Source: Saccharina japonica (Eukaryota > Sar > Phaeophyceae > Laminariales > Laminariaceae). From it: a DNA stretch of 64,000 bases. Shown piece after piece: positions 10,770-23,500 of this stretch. Location of the stretch: positions 248,001-312,000 of the forward strand of contig MEHQ01002792.1 in the NCBI GenBank assembly GCA_008828725.1, written 5' to 3'. The notes beneath the pieces are model-generated. The model saw nothing but the letters and a program-made list of their open reading frames with translations, had not been told where the DNA came from and ran no database searches. Positions within the stretch are counted from its first letter, which is position 1, and each line of letters opens with the position of its first letter. The translations under genes and the position numbers were made by a program.

Positions 10770-11351
10770 TCTATATGAGTACTACAGCAGGATACGAGCT
10801 ACATTCTACTATGGGAAATGCACGGCTAGCACCACGGGCGGAGCCATGGCCGTACTGGTAGTCACGTGTATAAATCGAACCATGTAAACCCAACCACTGA
10901 GAGAAGATGATGTACGGTGATGGAGGGGAAAATATAGTATTTTTACAAGAAAGAGTGAAAAAAAACAGATAGGGGGGTGGAGAATCGGGCAGTCGCACTG
11001 CAGGTGGGCCGCTTGAGCTGTTCCGCCAGTTACGAGCGAACCAGGAGCACTGCCACCTCATAAGGGCAGTGTTTTGGTTTTTTAGCTCCTCACATGAGAA
11101 CCTCAATATCTCACCAGAATCAGGCCTAAGAAGAAGTGTTTCTTCGTCCAAAAAATAAAAGAAGTACGCGTAATATACAAACCGGTGTTAGCTCACTCGG
11201 AGAGCTCAATGAAGGTATCGAGCCAAAGAATGCAATCCCTAACGTAGGATGAGTGCAAGCAAGGCTGACCAGGATCATACCCAAGGCCGCTCGCAGATCA
11301 TAACCAATTGTAAAACTTGACGTTTGTTTTTGGGGCGCTCTTTTTCGAGTC

Positions 11352-11500
11352 CACAAAGATGACACGCCGGCGTGATCGAGCTACTCATCTCGCTGAGCAG
11401 CGCTGAAGGCAACATTTCTAAATGTTTTCGCTTTGGGAGTTGTCACGCGAAGAGGTGTTGATGAAGTCACAACCCCAGGCACGGACATCTGCCGTCCGGC
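11352..11500 (+). mobile_element. tRNA-Ser/Leu-like SINE (family 2), copy 1
   Basis: An A-box-like TGATCGAGCTACTC at about 11373 is followed about 54 bp later by a B-box-like TTCGCTTTGGGAGTT. That spacing would suit a tRNA with a long variable arm. A related copy at 29448-29600 keeps the blocks GAGTTGYCRCGCGAAGAG and CACAACCCSAGG. No cloverleaf can be drawn with confidence, so this is a derived element and not a tRNA gene. Confidence 0.5.
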
Positions 11501-11599
11501 CAGGCCAGCTCCTGTAAAATAGTGCGCGTATTCACGCCAACTGTCAGTGTATTTTCGCCTTTACCCCCTCGGAAGGAAATAAGCGTTTCCCCGGAATAA

Positions 11600-12603
11600 G
11601 CATGCTATATGTTTGAATCGCATTGCCAGGGTGTGATGAGGTCATCCTGTCAAGGTTTTTGACGTTAGCAGGGTGCGGTAGGTTTTTCCTGGGGAGGTGA
11701 AACATGGTTGACATAAACTATAGGCAGGGTATGACCTCAAGTATGTTCAAGATATCCACCGCTGTCAGTCTGTCTCCCAAGGTACTAAAGTGGCCACATG
11801 CAGAGTGTGTACGCTATTTCCTGATAAACGTATCATAAATCTGAAGTATATATCATTATGTGTATCTCCAATCTGTTCAATGACGTACTCCGAGCTCGTG
11901 CTCCATTTTTAATTATGTTTCCGGTGCCCGTGTGTGGGGTGTTCAGCTATATTACGTTATTGTGCCCGAAGCTACTACCGGCCTGCTGAGCATATCGGCA
12001 GTATAGTGTACTTCAGTTTCAGGGTGTGGCGTTGAAAAACATGTTCTGAAATGGTGGCAAAACGCCTAAACAATCCCTCTCTCCGGCGAGCAGAAATGAT
12101 TTCCCGCGCGAACGTAAATTGGACCAACGGTTTTCGTGGACGCAGGGCGACACTCCTACTTGAGTTTATCCTGCAACCCTGAGGTTTGGCGACCAGCGAG
12201 CACCACCAACTTAACTCTGCTGCTAATCTCGATCCACCCTCAAGATCGATGCACCGTTCAACCCCCATCCCCCGTCGTATTTGGCGCGTATACTAGAAAA
12301 CTAATGTTATCCCGTTTAGAGAAGAACTGCCCACTAGAATAATCGGATGGAACGCTAATATTTACGTGGGCTGGAAATAGTTTTGGATCATCGCGTTGTC
12401 GTCACCAAATACAAAATAAACCTCATAAGTTGCCGACGACCTCATGTTCCACACCCACCAGTTAGAACTTCATTCAGAGCGAGCACTGAAATACATTTTA
12501 TACTTTCTGTCGTACTCCTGCATTTATCGGATGATAATCGTTGACACCTTGCCCTGGCCCCAACTACGGTTCTCCGTCTCCCTCCCTGTGTGCCTGATTC
12601 CCC
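11600..12603 (+). other. Upstream part of HNH-like locus 1, conserved with 30.0-31.1 kb
   Basis: Conserved blocks match the second locus in order. Examples are GTCAGTCTGTCTCCCAAGGT with AGTGGCCACATG (11765-11800; compare 30195-30225), TCGTATTTGGCGCGTA (12272; compare 30752), CCTCATGTTCCACACCCACC (12440; compare 30930) and GTCGTACTCCTGCATTTATC (12510; compare 30990). One block reads in the plus frame as DDLMFHTHQLELHSE against DELILDTHEVTLHCE, which suggests an upstream exon. A pyrimidine-rich stretch ending in CCCCAG at 12604 could be a splice acceptor. Confidence 0.5.
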
Positions 12604-13335
12604 AGATGGAGACTTGGCTAGGTTACACCCGCAGCATCTAGCGGATACTATCCAGTACCATTGTATCGAGCTGTCGATTGTGGACCGTACCCAGCCAAGT
12701 GTCGTGATCCGTATTAAGGACAGGGGGGCATGCACCGACGCAGAGGCGTTCGATCCCAACAACCTGTTGGCGTTGACACCTGCGATGCAAAGTCTCGTCA
12801 ATGGGGGTGGATTTCACGATGGTGTACGGGTTGGTCGTCCACCGAAAGTGCATATCAAACCGGTCTGCTTATCAACGACACCAACACCCTGCCCCCACGG
12901 GGTGGGGCCGCGCCTCTACGATCGGTACTTTGTTCTCGTGTCCGTCTGTAGTGACGACATCGATATTTGCAATACGATAAAACAGCTATGTAGGACAGAG
13001 GCAATGACGGATGGTCCCTTCAAGCTTGTGCCTGTCTATGTGAGGGATCCCTTGGCGTTTCAAGGATACCTTAACTGGAGGTTGGCACACTCGTAGTGAG
13101 CCAGGCTTGGTCGTAGATAGTGACATGGGGCCGAATGCCAAATTCTGACGGACGATTATTTCTCGTATACTGACCTTGTTGGTGCTTCTGACTTCGAACC
13201 ATTGCGCCCTGCTTGCAATGAGATGTGTCCTTCGAAGGGTGCAGAGCGTAAGCGCAAGATGGGAAAATATATGTATGTGAGTGTAGGCTGCGACATCCCA
13301 GAAGGTGATCGCAAACGTTACTACTGGAGCTAGCT
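12604..13335 (+). pseudogene. HNH-endonuclease-like protein, locus 1 (active-site histidines lost)
   Basis: An open frame from 12590 to 13096 (168 codons) matches the frame at 31089-31609. The shared core reads IKDRGACTD then DPNNLLALTPAMQSLVN, compared with IKDKAACV and DENNLLALSPAMHSMFD in the second locus. In HNH nucleases the first H, the central N and the last H bind metal and activate water. Here the first H is R and the last is Q, so catalysis is unlikely. After the TAG at 13096 a further conserved block in another frame (about 13145-13330, LTDDYFSYTDL ... LRPACNEMCPSKG) matches VTGDYFVYHDL ... LRSACHVLC at locus 2. The gene therefore probably continues through a short intron or a frameshift. 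Whether the pair is cellular, selfish or domesticated cannot be told from this window. Confidence 0.55.
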
Positions 13336-16300
13336 ACGGTATCTGAGTGGCGTCGCAGCATCAACAGCGTCGGTGCACGGTTCACGGAGACGAAGTACGG
13401 GTTTGCTTTAGCTTTGACACTTTGAGCAACGCCTAGTTGTTTGAATGCGTGTCAGGGAAGAGAGGAGTGAATGGGGTGGGGGCTCCCGATTCATCCGCCC
13501 ATACGTTCAGAAAAATCATCCTTCCAGAAGACTCCGACCTCGACAATAGAAGCTTAAATATAGGAATTCGGGCGACCCCCTTTCGGGGAGTAGTGGACAC
13601 GGGCCGTCCCCGCATCGTAGCCAGAGGTATCTTACCCTTACCGATCATCACGGGCTACGCTAGTATGCCTGTTATGCTCAACCTGCAACGCTAAAGCCTC
13701 CCTTGTTAGATATAGGGGTTTACCGACCTATCCACGTGGTTGCCAAAGGATTGAGTGCAGCACGAGGAAAGCAGTTATCTAGGAAGAGGAAGAAAGTCTA
13801 GGACCCCTTTTGCTTGTTCCAGAGGACTGAACGGCCGGACGGAACGGGCGCAAATAACATCTCGTTTAGCGTGGATGGACACTACTGAAGATGGACGCGG
13901 ACGCCAATTGCGAACAAACGCGATTTCATGTGATAAAAGGGTTCCGTGTTCGCACTGGTTCGGTTGGCGAGGTCCAGGATCGTGCAGGGACCAATATAGC
14001 AAACATGGTGTTTTGCACAGAAACGGAACGAACCACTACAAACAGTCTCGTACCGTTATTAGCGTTCCCTGAAAGTGCCTACCGCGAAGTTTCTGTTAGG
14101 GTCAAACGCCGATGCTAAGTAAGCGGAAACGGAACGTGTTCCTTATCCACCAGTTCAAATCGCACCCATCCAAGTACTTGAGCCTTGTTTATTTTTAGTA
14201 TTCAACTTTGTCGTGGGAGGACGAATGTGCGTTCATGTACTGCTGGTGTCTTAGCGAAGGGTGTGTGTGGGGAGCGCTGTGATGTCCAAGACCTACCCCA
14301 GTGGAAGTGGGGTCTTGTGGCATGGCTCTACGGTTTTACCGTGAGGGGTGCGAATTTATCGATGCTGGCGTTCATATTTCTGCTCTACTTGAATCGACCC
14401 CCCCCCGTTAGCTATGCACAGCCCAAGGGATGCAAGGGGTAGGCGCATTATGGTACTGAATATTCAAACAAAGGCAGCACAATAGGTCGCAGCACCGCGA
14501 TTTCTGTACGGTCAACCTCTCAGACCAACGGGTCTCGGTATCGCTGTGTAGTTCATTTTTGGCGTGGGAGGAATCATCGCGTTTTGACATTCTCTATGGT
14601 ATACGCATGTTTCTGCGGTTGAAACAGTTCGGAATAGTTGAGGCATACGTGGAATCGATTGCACTCGATGGTAAGCACCATCACATGAAGCCCTTGTAGG
14701 TTACGACTGTCTGCCCGGTTCATGGGCGGTCGAGGTATTTTGGTTGTTACCGTTGACGTTTGGTGAGCCGCTCAACTTGAATATTCTGGATCTTTGTGTT
14801 TTGATATGTTGCATCGCTGGGGGTTTGAAAGGTGTTCGCGCGACACGGCAGGAAGTTTACCAATGCGAGGACATCACAACAGACGTCTATCGGCAAGGCG
14901 GTGAGGCCGACGTCCACCGAGCACGCATGGCATGTGTGACCTATGCTCAGGTGGAAATCGCCTCGTTGAAGTTGTGTAACCTTTCTTCTTCAGTTTTCAT
15001 GTTTGGTATGGTGGGAAGAGCCACCGCTCATTTCGGTAGTGTTGGTGCAGATAATCCGAGACTGTTTACGTGTAGAAGGAACCCTCTCGTATTGAAGGCA
15101 TACGTCGACCCTGGGCACAACGGTATGACGGGGTTGTGGCGTACCCTTACGCTCCGTCATTTAAGCTGTATTATTGTATTGCTACTGACGTTTCACGTAT
15201 TACTCGCGTCGAATGTTGCCGTCACTTTTCACGTTTCATACCTCGTTCGAGAGGTGAAACGGTATTACATACGTGACCTCTGCGCATCAGTTTCATGCGC
15301 GGGGGCGTCCGGTAAAGCAAGGAAAGCGGGCGTTCACCCCAGAGAGTATAAGCCATCTATATATATATATCTTACGCATATCCCCACGTGGAAATCGCCT
15401 TGATCCAGCTTGTATAAGGTTTTCAGTTTCGTTTCTGTTCTGAGCATGATACGTATCACGCGTATTCTTGTGCAACGGGGGCATAGGTATACGGTGCCTA
15501 TATGTTGAGACTCTCGTTGGGATGGAGGCACACCTACATTTTGCGAGTACCAGCTCGCGAGTACCTTGTAAAGGGACTTCGAGCTCTTCTTTGGGCGAGG
15601 GACGATTGCTTCATATCTTGTAGCAGCTGGGCTCAGTTGGGTTGCTTGCCTCGCGTGATTGCCCCTCGCGAGTAAACATCCGCGTCGCTCGAGGGTTGCC
15701 ATATCACGAGATGGCACGAAACCGTTTTCGGCAGAAAAACGACTCAGTGGTTCATAGCGTGGAGGGGTTTTGATAGCGAAAGAGGCCGACGTTTCCCGAG
15801 CAGAGATTGCATGTATGTATGTGTTCCGTACCGCCATTTGGGCATTTCTTCCATCGAAGCTGCTACCCTCTCGTTTTCAGTGTTCGTTGATAATCTATAC
15901 CGGCTACACTGTATACTTTGAAGTACAGTAGTAAACTATGTTTTGGTGGGGGGTATGCTTAACAATATAACATCCATGAAGCATGGGGCAACCTACCAAT
16001 TGCCGGCGACGTGAGTATTGACGAGTAAGCAACAATACGAAGCCAAAGTGTATCCCTCCTAGCCGTTTTAATACCGGTGACAGCAGCGTCTATTTTCAGC
16101 AACGACTACTGTACTCCCTAATGTTTAAACAACCGAGGAAGTCATTATTCCCAGCATGTCAATACCTGCAAAACGTATCTTCCGCTTATTTGCATTATCA
16201 CGTGCTTGGTTTTCCCCAGCAGGTACATGCAAAGGCGATTGATATCGCGTGCAACCGGTATTGATATGCCCCAGCATGAAACTCAGGGGCCAATGGGAGT

Positions 16301-17560
16301 GGGTATTTGGCAGGCATGCTGCGAAATCACATGAACGTTTCGGGAGATTCGTAATCGCTCTCACTCGTTCCACGACACGCGAGGTTAATATCAAATGGAG
16401 AGGGAACCTCCAAAACGAACGCCGGTTGATTGGGGCATGTCGTGTAAATACCCGCCCATCTGGGCCAATCCCCCTCGGTGGTCAGATGTGCGCACTCATC
16501 TCACGCGTGTGCGGGGTAAGGTGGATCGACTCTCGTCCGAGGAGGTGGAAACCGTATGGGGTAGCGCAGCACTAGATCGGGTCGGCCATTTCCACGAGGG
16601 TCCAACCGTCAAAAGAGGAACAGTGGCAGCCCAACGTGACAGCGAGCGAGCACCACTGCTTCCCGGATGTCGAGTGAGCTTTGTCGACGTGCACGCCAAA
16701 GTACGCCCAACGCATATCTGTTACATGGTAGGAAGTTTAGGTCAAACAACGCAGCGACCCGTAGGTGGTTAATAACGAACTAAGGAGCACAAGGAAGTTT
16801 TGGGTAGGGCCACCGACCCGGGCGTGGGGCCTTTTTCGGTCCAATAGCTACACTGAATGAAAATGTTAATGCTGTAGTATCAATATTCAGCTTCATAAAT
16901 CATTTATCGTATAGATTATGTTCGTTGAGACCTCCAGCCCCGACGAAGGGGGGCTTCACCCTGGATGAAATCACCCCTGCACTGAGTGCGTGCTCATTAC
17001 GGTGGTGGCGATACCGGCCACAAATGACTACAAACGAAGACTACACTGTTGTATACCCCGTATATGTGTTAGCCAGGCCGGCGGGATTCCGTCGAAATCT
17101 TCGATGCTCCCGCTTCATGGTGCGTCGGGATATACTACTCTCATTTGCACACCTCCAACAACAGGCCGTGTATAATTGAACTGTTGAAACCTCGTCTCTA
17201 TCATGCGTTGCTCCGCGCAGAGGACGTATCACCGGGATTGAACAATATTTACCCGGCAACACACGCCGGACTGCTTATTTAGAGGCATGGGCGACACAGT
17301 ATATACGACAGCTATACGAGGAAGGATGGAAACCGCCAGGGGGTGTATGGAATACCCAAGAGTGAACAAACCAGATGAAGCGGCGTGGAACGCACGAAAC
17401 AGTGGTACTACAGCTGAACGGAAGAGGTTTCAGCGCTGCTGAGTACACGGTACCCCGACAACTAAGGCCCAGCGCACGACATTGAATGAAGATCCGAGTA
17501 AGCGCGAGAAGGCAGCCAAAACAAACAAAATACACCGGGTGGGGGGCCGGAGGTCTACGA
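13336..17560. other. Long anonymous stretch with unassigned open frames
   Basis: Several open frames occur here, including plus-strand 14744-15403 (219 codons) and 16395-16772 (125 codons). None shows a family motif, repeat or paralogue within the window. A short word AGGTGGAAATCGCCT / ACGTGGAAATCGCCT recurs at about 14950 and 15386. I would not annotate any of these as a gene on present evidence. Confidence 0.4.
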
Positions 17561-17589
17561 TCGGGGTACCTAGCACTTTTCGATAGGTT

Positions 17590-17800
17590 TTTGTTTTCTG
17601 AATGACAGGGGGTCCTTAGCTCAAACTCCTCGGAGTGCCCTTGATGTTTTGCAAATATTGTCCGTTGTATACCAAAAGGCTATTGGATCATTCGTTGCGT
17701 TTCCCTTTCCTAATTGTCCAAAATTCAGTTGATGGTGCTCCTCAAGTCAGGAGCCCGAGACAAAATAAGGTGCACCTCTATTGTAGCATGCCCCGGGGGT
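17590..17800 (+). repeat. Dispersed repeat ending in GGTGCACCTCTATTGTAGC
   Basis: It shares with 26280-26505 the blocks GGGGGTCCTTAGCTC / GGGGGCTCCTTAACCC, TCCTCGGAG, GTTTTGCAA and CAGGAGCCCGAG / TAGGAACCTCGG. It also shares the terminal GGTGCACCTCTA, which is the end block of the composite insertion at 3605-4215. Here the family 1 SINE head is absent. Confidence 0.55.
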
Positions 17801-18369
17801 ACATAGCCGCCGATACACAACATTGCTCCGCTGGGGAAGCGGGGGAAGAAGACACCAATCAAGGGAGCCAAAGAGCATCCCAGAGAGAAAACGGGTTCGC
17901 GAGAGAGCATGCCCCCTTTCTTGCCGGGGGAGATACATGGCGCACAAGAGACACCAGAGTCGGGCAGGGACTGAAATAAGGATCAAGAAGAGGGGAGTAA
18001 GGGAGATCACGTAGAGGGAAAGGATGCGCAAAATAATATGCCCCCTCGCGGAGGTGTCCATGGCGCACGACAAATGTAGTATACATGGCCAAGGAGGCAC
18101 AGTGATACTCGGCTTCCCTGCATATTTCCTCCTTGCAGCGTGCGACCCAGTCGTGTGGAAATTGCGCTCAACTGGTGTGTAGTCGTGTATACACGTGTGG
18201 GAAAACTGGTTCCTTGGGCCGCCAAGCCCTACGGAGCGTGCCCCCCAACACTCGATCACCGACATACATTTTGTTGTTCAGTTTTACTACAGCGCCGCAC
18301 AACACGCACACGTACTGGTGGCTGCACCCTCAGCACACACATAACTCCTTCCCCGCAACCATCCGCACA

Positions 18370-18665
18370 GGACGAATTGTCGTCTCATATAGTGAGTACC
18401 TGGTATATGGTGAGGCAGTTGCCGAGTATACCCACTGCTGTCTCTGGAAGTAACCCAATCATAATATAACTCAATTAATTCAACACTGTCATCGATGTGC
18501 AAGTCCGCCTCACAAGCGGTTCTCTTTAGGGTGATTCTCCCCCTCCATGCGATTCGCCCAACGCCGCACGGCGCTTCGCTCTTAGTGCAGGTAATGTCCG
18601 CCTGGTCGGTGGAAACCTGAATTGCCCCGTGCGGTATTGTAGGGATGCGAGGGTCTACGTTCATA
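18370..18665 (-). repeat. ~300-bp dispersed repeat, inverse of 61885-62180
   Basis: The complement of 61885-62180 aligns along the whole length. Matching blocks include CCACTGCTGTCTCTGGAAGT, CAAGTCCGCCTCACAAGCGG, CCTCCATGCGATTCGCCCAA and TTGTAGGGATGCGAGGGTCT, with many substitutions. On the minus strand a frame containing DPRIPT is visible in both copies, but indels break it. The second copy sits inside a retrotransposon, so this sequence has moved. Confidence 0.75.
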
Positions 18666-19630
18666 CAACTACCATCTGCACGCCTTGAGCACACCCCCTA
18701 CCCACGGGCCTGGTCCCCACCTCCAACGTCTTCTAATTCGAAGCAATGATTCACCATTAATGCCCTAGGTCCGGCGGGGGGTAGACACGTTGAACATCCC
18801 CCCACCTGTTCGAAAGAGTCTGTTTATATGGTTATCATATTGCAATTTCTCGTATAATACGTACCGGTATATGGCAACCAGGTACCCAATAAGCAGTCGT
18901 ATCCATACCTTCTACCAGATATGTTCGAAATGTCATACTTCGTAGAACCATGAATGCTTATTGTATACCTAACTGGTACACATTGGTATCATACTAGCGT
19001 GCATATATATATATATATATATGCATATGGTTTTGTTCATGAGGCGATAGCAGTATGGCTGCACTTTCTTCGTGGTTTCACCTCCTGTCGGCAATTAAAC
19101 TTATGGCGGGGGGCGTCCAAATAAACTGGGTAAAGCCGAGGGAGCGAAGCGACCGAAGCCTTGTTTAGGGAAAGACAGACAAACCCTGTAGCGGTGTTTT
19201 CAGGCTTCCGTTATTTCATTACGAGCTGGTTCTAGCGACAAGCGTGAGATTCCACCTTCGGGCACTAAATATACCCACATGCCCGCGTGAACAAGGGGAC
19301 CACATCGCTGAAGCGATTTTTGGCGCACGAGTTGTAGAGTTGTAGTTCGCGAGCTATGGACATTTTTCGTATTACTGGCGGAGGCGTTGTTGCATAGGGG
19401 TTCAAACTGCATATTGTAAAATTCATACAAGGTGTACATTTGAACTTAGGCCATAAATCGGCCAATACGTCGAAAGCTCGACACCAGAAGTGTTGACATG
19501 ATTGCATCAGCAAGGGGAAACCGTCTGGGGCCTTTGTTTTGGTCTGCGAAACATGCAAGGCTGTTATATTTAACGCCTTCTAAAGTACTATAATTTAATA
19601 CGAACCAGGAACGATTTACGAGTTCTTTCA
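18666..19630. other. Anonymous stretch with an AT palindrome
   Basis: No gene is supported. At 19001-19024 there is a perfect 24-bp palindrome, GCAT(AT)nATGC, that could extrude as a cruciform. Confidence 0.5.
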
Positions 19631-19636
19631 CGGGAA

Positions 19637-19928
19637 TCATTTTTGCACCTTGGTTTTTGAGAGTTGGAAAACGGAACTTGGCATGTTTGCGTCATGACAA
19701 GATGAAACAACCGGCCGCTGGTCGTTTTTTTGTTTTTTTTCGTTTCCGTGAATCAGGGAGGGTTAAAGTTGCCGAAAAATCCAGAAAAAACAGAAAAATG
19801 TATTTCGAAAACCAAACAAAAAACCAAAAAAAAGATCCGCGGTCAGTTTGTTCATCTTGTCGTGACGCACAACCATGCCAATTCTCGTTTTCCAACTATG
19901 ATACCAAAACCCAAGATGAAAAAATGCG
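19637..19928. mobile_element. Long hairpin (foldback) element, ~100-bp arms
   Basis: The left arm (about 19637-19740) and right arm (about 19822-19928) are imperfect inverses. Matched words include AGTTGGAAAACG with its inverse CGTTTTCCAACT, TTGGCATG with CATGCCAA, and ATGACAAGATGAA with TTCATCTTGTCGT. The arms continue into complementary T-rich and A-rich tracts, so nearly the whole element could fold on itself around a loop of about 80 bp. Open frames on both strands here are consequences of the symmetry. A short MITE or a source of hairpin RNA are the main possibilities. Confidence 0.8.
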
Positions 19929-20520
19929 AAGAAACAATATATTGGGTGTCGCCTGAACCAGCTTGTGTTATCCGTCTGTAAAAGTCGTGTGTTTGCAATA
20001 TCCGATTGTGAGAGCTGTACCTTACCTATTTCCACAAACCCGTCATCTACAGAAGCGAGCGAATTTGCGCTAATAATGCGTGGGGTTTGTTTCGTCGCTA
20101 TCTACCTCAATGAGCTTGCAGTCGCCTTTCTGATGCTGTGGTTCTCGTATGTTCTGAGTGCGGCGGGGTTTCGTTTCTGTTTCTGTTTCGTTTTCCTGCG
20201 AACGCACACGGTCTACACACGGCATGTCTTTGGCGGCCTTGCCCCGTGTGCGTCTCTACTACAGTATAGTACTTGCCGGAAATACAGCTTTTGTGTCCAT
20301 TGCTACGTGCCTAGAACACAGATGATGTGCACCCTCTCTCTTGCTGTATATACGAGTATTTATATAATTAAGAAAACGAACAACAACTGCGATATCGAGG
20401 ATTTCGTCGAAACTCATCTGTGCAAATAGATATAGACCAAACGGCAAAACAGTTTTTAGATACGAGTATCAGTGAGAACATAGTTTCTTACATGGCACCT
20501 GGTCCGGTGTTAAAGATCTT
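19929..20520. other. Anonymous stretch
   Basis: A plus-strand open frame at 19965-20429 (154 codons) contains hydrophobic runs but no recognisable family signature. Not supported as a gene. Confidence 0.4.
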
Positions 20521-20804
20521 GAGACCGAGGCTATAACTTCCCGCATAGAAAAATCTCCGCTTGTGTGTCATATGTGAGAAACGATAAACAATGGCCTACT
20601 GTAGTATACGTTTGCAGTTGGACTTATGCTGCAGTGCTCTTTTTGGGTTGAGTTCCATTGAGCTCGAGATTATAACTCTCCGTATAGAAAAAGCTCATAT
20701 TGTGTGTCATATGTGAGGGACGATAAACAATGGCCTCATTACAGTAGTATACGTTTGCAGTTGAAGCTATGCTGCAGCGCTCTTTTTGGGGTTGAGTTAC
20801 ACCA
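20521..20804. repeat. Tandem duplication of a ~140-bp unit
   Basis: Units begin near 20521 and 20661. Both contain TATAACTYYCCGYATAGAAA, TGTGTGTCATATGTGAG, CGATAAACAATGGCCT, AGTATACGTTTGCAGTTG and GCTGCAGYGCTCTTTTTGGG in order, with a short insertion in the second unit. Confidence 0.85.
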
Positions 20805-23139
20805 GGGTTTGCTGAACGTTTCGACTACTTGGGCACCCCGGTACCCGGTACACCCAACCATAAGTCTGCCCGGAATTGGATAAGGCCATGCCCTAATTTG
20901 GTGGGCGACGTGAGACGTGCAAAGCAGCGTGATGGTCGTATGAGCGGTGCGTAGCGTTCGACCCGCGAACAAATGGGCCTGGGGATGCGCTGTCGATATG
21001 TACATACTTAGTAGGTGTTCGGATCAGTAGGTAGCGGTTTTTCTTGCAACCGTTCTGGAAGGGGATAACGCGGGCATTGTTTACGGTTCTGACAATACTC
21101 TTGTAGCATGGCGATATACTCGTAGCTAAGTTCGTACCAGGTGTACCTGAACTAACAATATTTTGCATGGCAAGCGCTCTCACATCGAAGCAGAAGCACT
21201 GAGGTAGAAGACAACACACATTGCATCACTGGACAAACGGGTTGTAGCCGGTAGTGGGCGCAAGAGGAAACAGATGGACCTGGTCGTGGGGGCGCGAGCG
21301 ACGTGGTACAGTCAGGCAGCCCGGGGGGGGCGGGGTAGCTGCCGGTATCATTCAGCATGAGGTTTAGAGGTCAATAAAGGGGGGAACAGGGCCGAGTCCT
21401 GTACCGGCATGGCTATACTACAATAGCAAGGCGGGGGGGGGGGCAGCGTTTTAGGGCGTATAGCAACCAAACGTCCTCGGCCATTAAAACGTTACATTAT
21501 AGTTAATACGGGAGATAGGAAGTGTTCTCGTGCCAAATGCAACGTGTCATCAAAACATAATAATGAAGGTGCCAGTTGAAGTATAGCAGAGGTGGGCGTA
21601 CACTATGTCTGAACTCTACTCTCAGTCTGAACAGTTCAATATGTTTCAGTACCTTTACAGTCCTTCTCTCTGTGACAGTCGTCATACCTTCGCCGTAACG
21701 CAACTTCGCCATGTTATATCATGCCCCCGCCTCCCTTTATCCCTGCAAATTGAGCACATTTTCATCGCACGATGAGGTTAGCACCCCTATCGCCTGGCAA
21801 CCTTTCTTGTTTGCTATTCCTTCACGCTACCGCTAACTACTCATGACTTTTCCCCTCGTTAGTGCCTACCAGGTACCTGATGTTACGGTGATACTGTAGA
21901 ACGATCGCGACTAAAGGAAACAGAGTCTACAGCGTGAAGCGCTCGATGACACTGCTGCACTACACACACACCATGGGAATGACAAATCACCCAATTCGTT
22001 GTCCGTGGAGCAGAGGGTGTACGTACAGGCCAGTGGGTTTTAGGGTCCGCGAAAACACTTTCGCTGCAATGAAACAAATGCCCTACCATATAAACTCCAC
22101 TGCCGAAAACAAAAGCGCGAAGAACAATGTGAAGAGACACCTACTACATGCCACAGGTGCAGGGGGGCAATGGACCAACATAATTTAGTTTCGAACCAAT
22201 ACCAGTTGTGTCGACCTATTGTAGTATTGTCTATTTAATAGAACGGTATAGCAGCGCCGGGACGGCGCTTGGGAGGCAAAACGTAGTATGTAGTGAGCAA
22301 CGGGAAAGCGGAACTTTTCGTCCTGAAAACCGCCCTCTGGCCCTCCTGCAAGTTCCCCAGATTGAGTAGCGACGTGGTTTGCAGAGACGTCGGGCTGTCA
22401 ACTCGAACTTCCCGTGACTACGTATGAAAAATTACTTTAAGTTGGGGCTGTGCTGTATTATCAAGGCGGCTTATTAAGATTCGAAAGGACTACGGTAGTG
22501 CAGACAGTATGCGCGTTTGTGTGGTCGGAGCTATGATTTCCGCGTCTTTACAATTTGCCCGAATCTCCCAGCGGCGGCAGCTACCGCAACCTACAGTGTT
22601 GTGGCGCCCATGGGTTACTTGGTACAACACGCAACGTCAAGACGTGTGCGATACTTTCATGGAAGACGGATGGTCAAGCTAAATAAAGCATCACAACGAA
22701 TATATCGCCTAGATGCACCGTACGCGCGAACACCCCGCCGCGCACCGGGCGGAAGAAAACCATGACCCTGATACATGTATACCTGGTACGTGTATTGCTC
22801 TCAACCGGTCGGTGTGTGTGTTGTCTTCAGAGCAGACCGTTAGTTGTACCCAACTGCGTCAATACACCCAATTGAGTGTCGGTCTCGCCCCCTAGTCCTA
22901 GAGGGCTCTCAACCGGTGGGAACTCCTATTCATAGTGCTAATTTGGCTGAGTCGACGTAATTCCTGCGAGCAAACACTACAGTACAGTAAAGTCAACAAA
23001 AACGTGTTGCACGTAAACAAAAGGGAGATCGAGGGCATGGCGGCATTCGAAGCCCGGCCATCAGACTCGCAGTATAGTACGTTTCCAAGGTTGTGTTATA
23101 GGGTACGTACAGAGCCATAGCGGGGGCCTTTTCCCGCAT
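20805..23139. other. Anonymous stretch
   Basis: No supported gene or array. G-runs occur at about 21322 and 21432. An ATACCAGGTACCTGATG-like word (21867) recurs near 23585. Confidence 0.4.
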
Positions 23140-23500
23140 ATTACCCTACAGAGAATTTCTGTGAATTTTGTAAGACATTCATACTGATACCCGGAACTTC
23201 TGTGAGGTATGTACGACATAAATACCCGTACCCGGATCTTCTTCGCGCCCGTGCCACAGTATCCGGGGTACTTTTAAATCCTTTTTATACCTGACCGCCA
23301 GAATCTCTTTGAATTCTGTACACCCGTGCCACAATAATACCCGGAACGTTTGTGAGTTATGTGAGACATATGTATCCGTACCCGGAACTTCTGTGAGTTT
23401 TGTACGACGTTCATACCCGTACTATGAATAGTACCTTCTTTGAGTTCTGTATCATCGTTGCACAATACCCCGGGTACGGGTATACCTTTGCCACAGAGTA
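23140..23500. repeat. Degenerate short tandem array (~50-70 bp unit)
   Basis: The phrase ACCCGGAACTTCTGTGAG and its variants, followed by GTACGACATTCATACCCGTA, recurs near 23190, 23235, 23290, 23338, 23383 and 23430. Spacing and substitutions are irregular. No protein frame is kept. Confidence 0.75.

Noticed and set aside
11188..11224. tRNA-like TTAGCTCACTCGGAGAGCTC with GGTATCGAGCC
   Set aside because: A- and B-box-like words are only about 26 bp apart and no cloverleaf forms. At most a degenerate SINE head.
14100..14175. Possible tRNA B box (AGTTCAAATCGCACCC)
   Set aside because: No A box at the right distance and no stem pairing.
14744..15403. 219-codon plus-strand open frame
   Set aside because: No family motif, no paralogue and mixed hydrophobic runs. 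It lies in anonymous repeat-rich DNA, so it was not called a gene.
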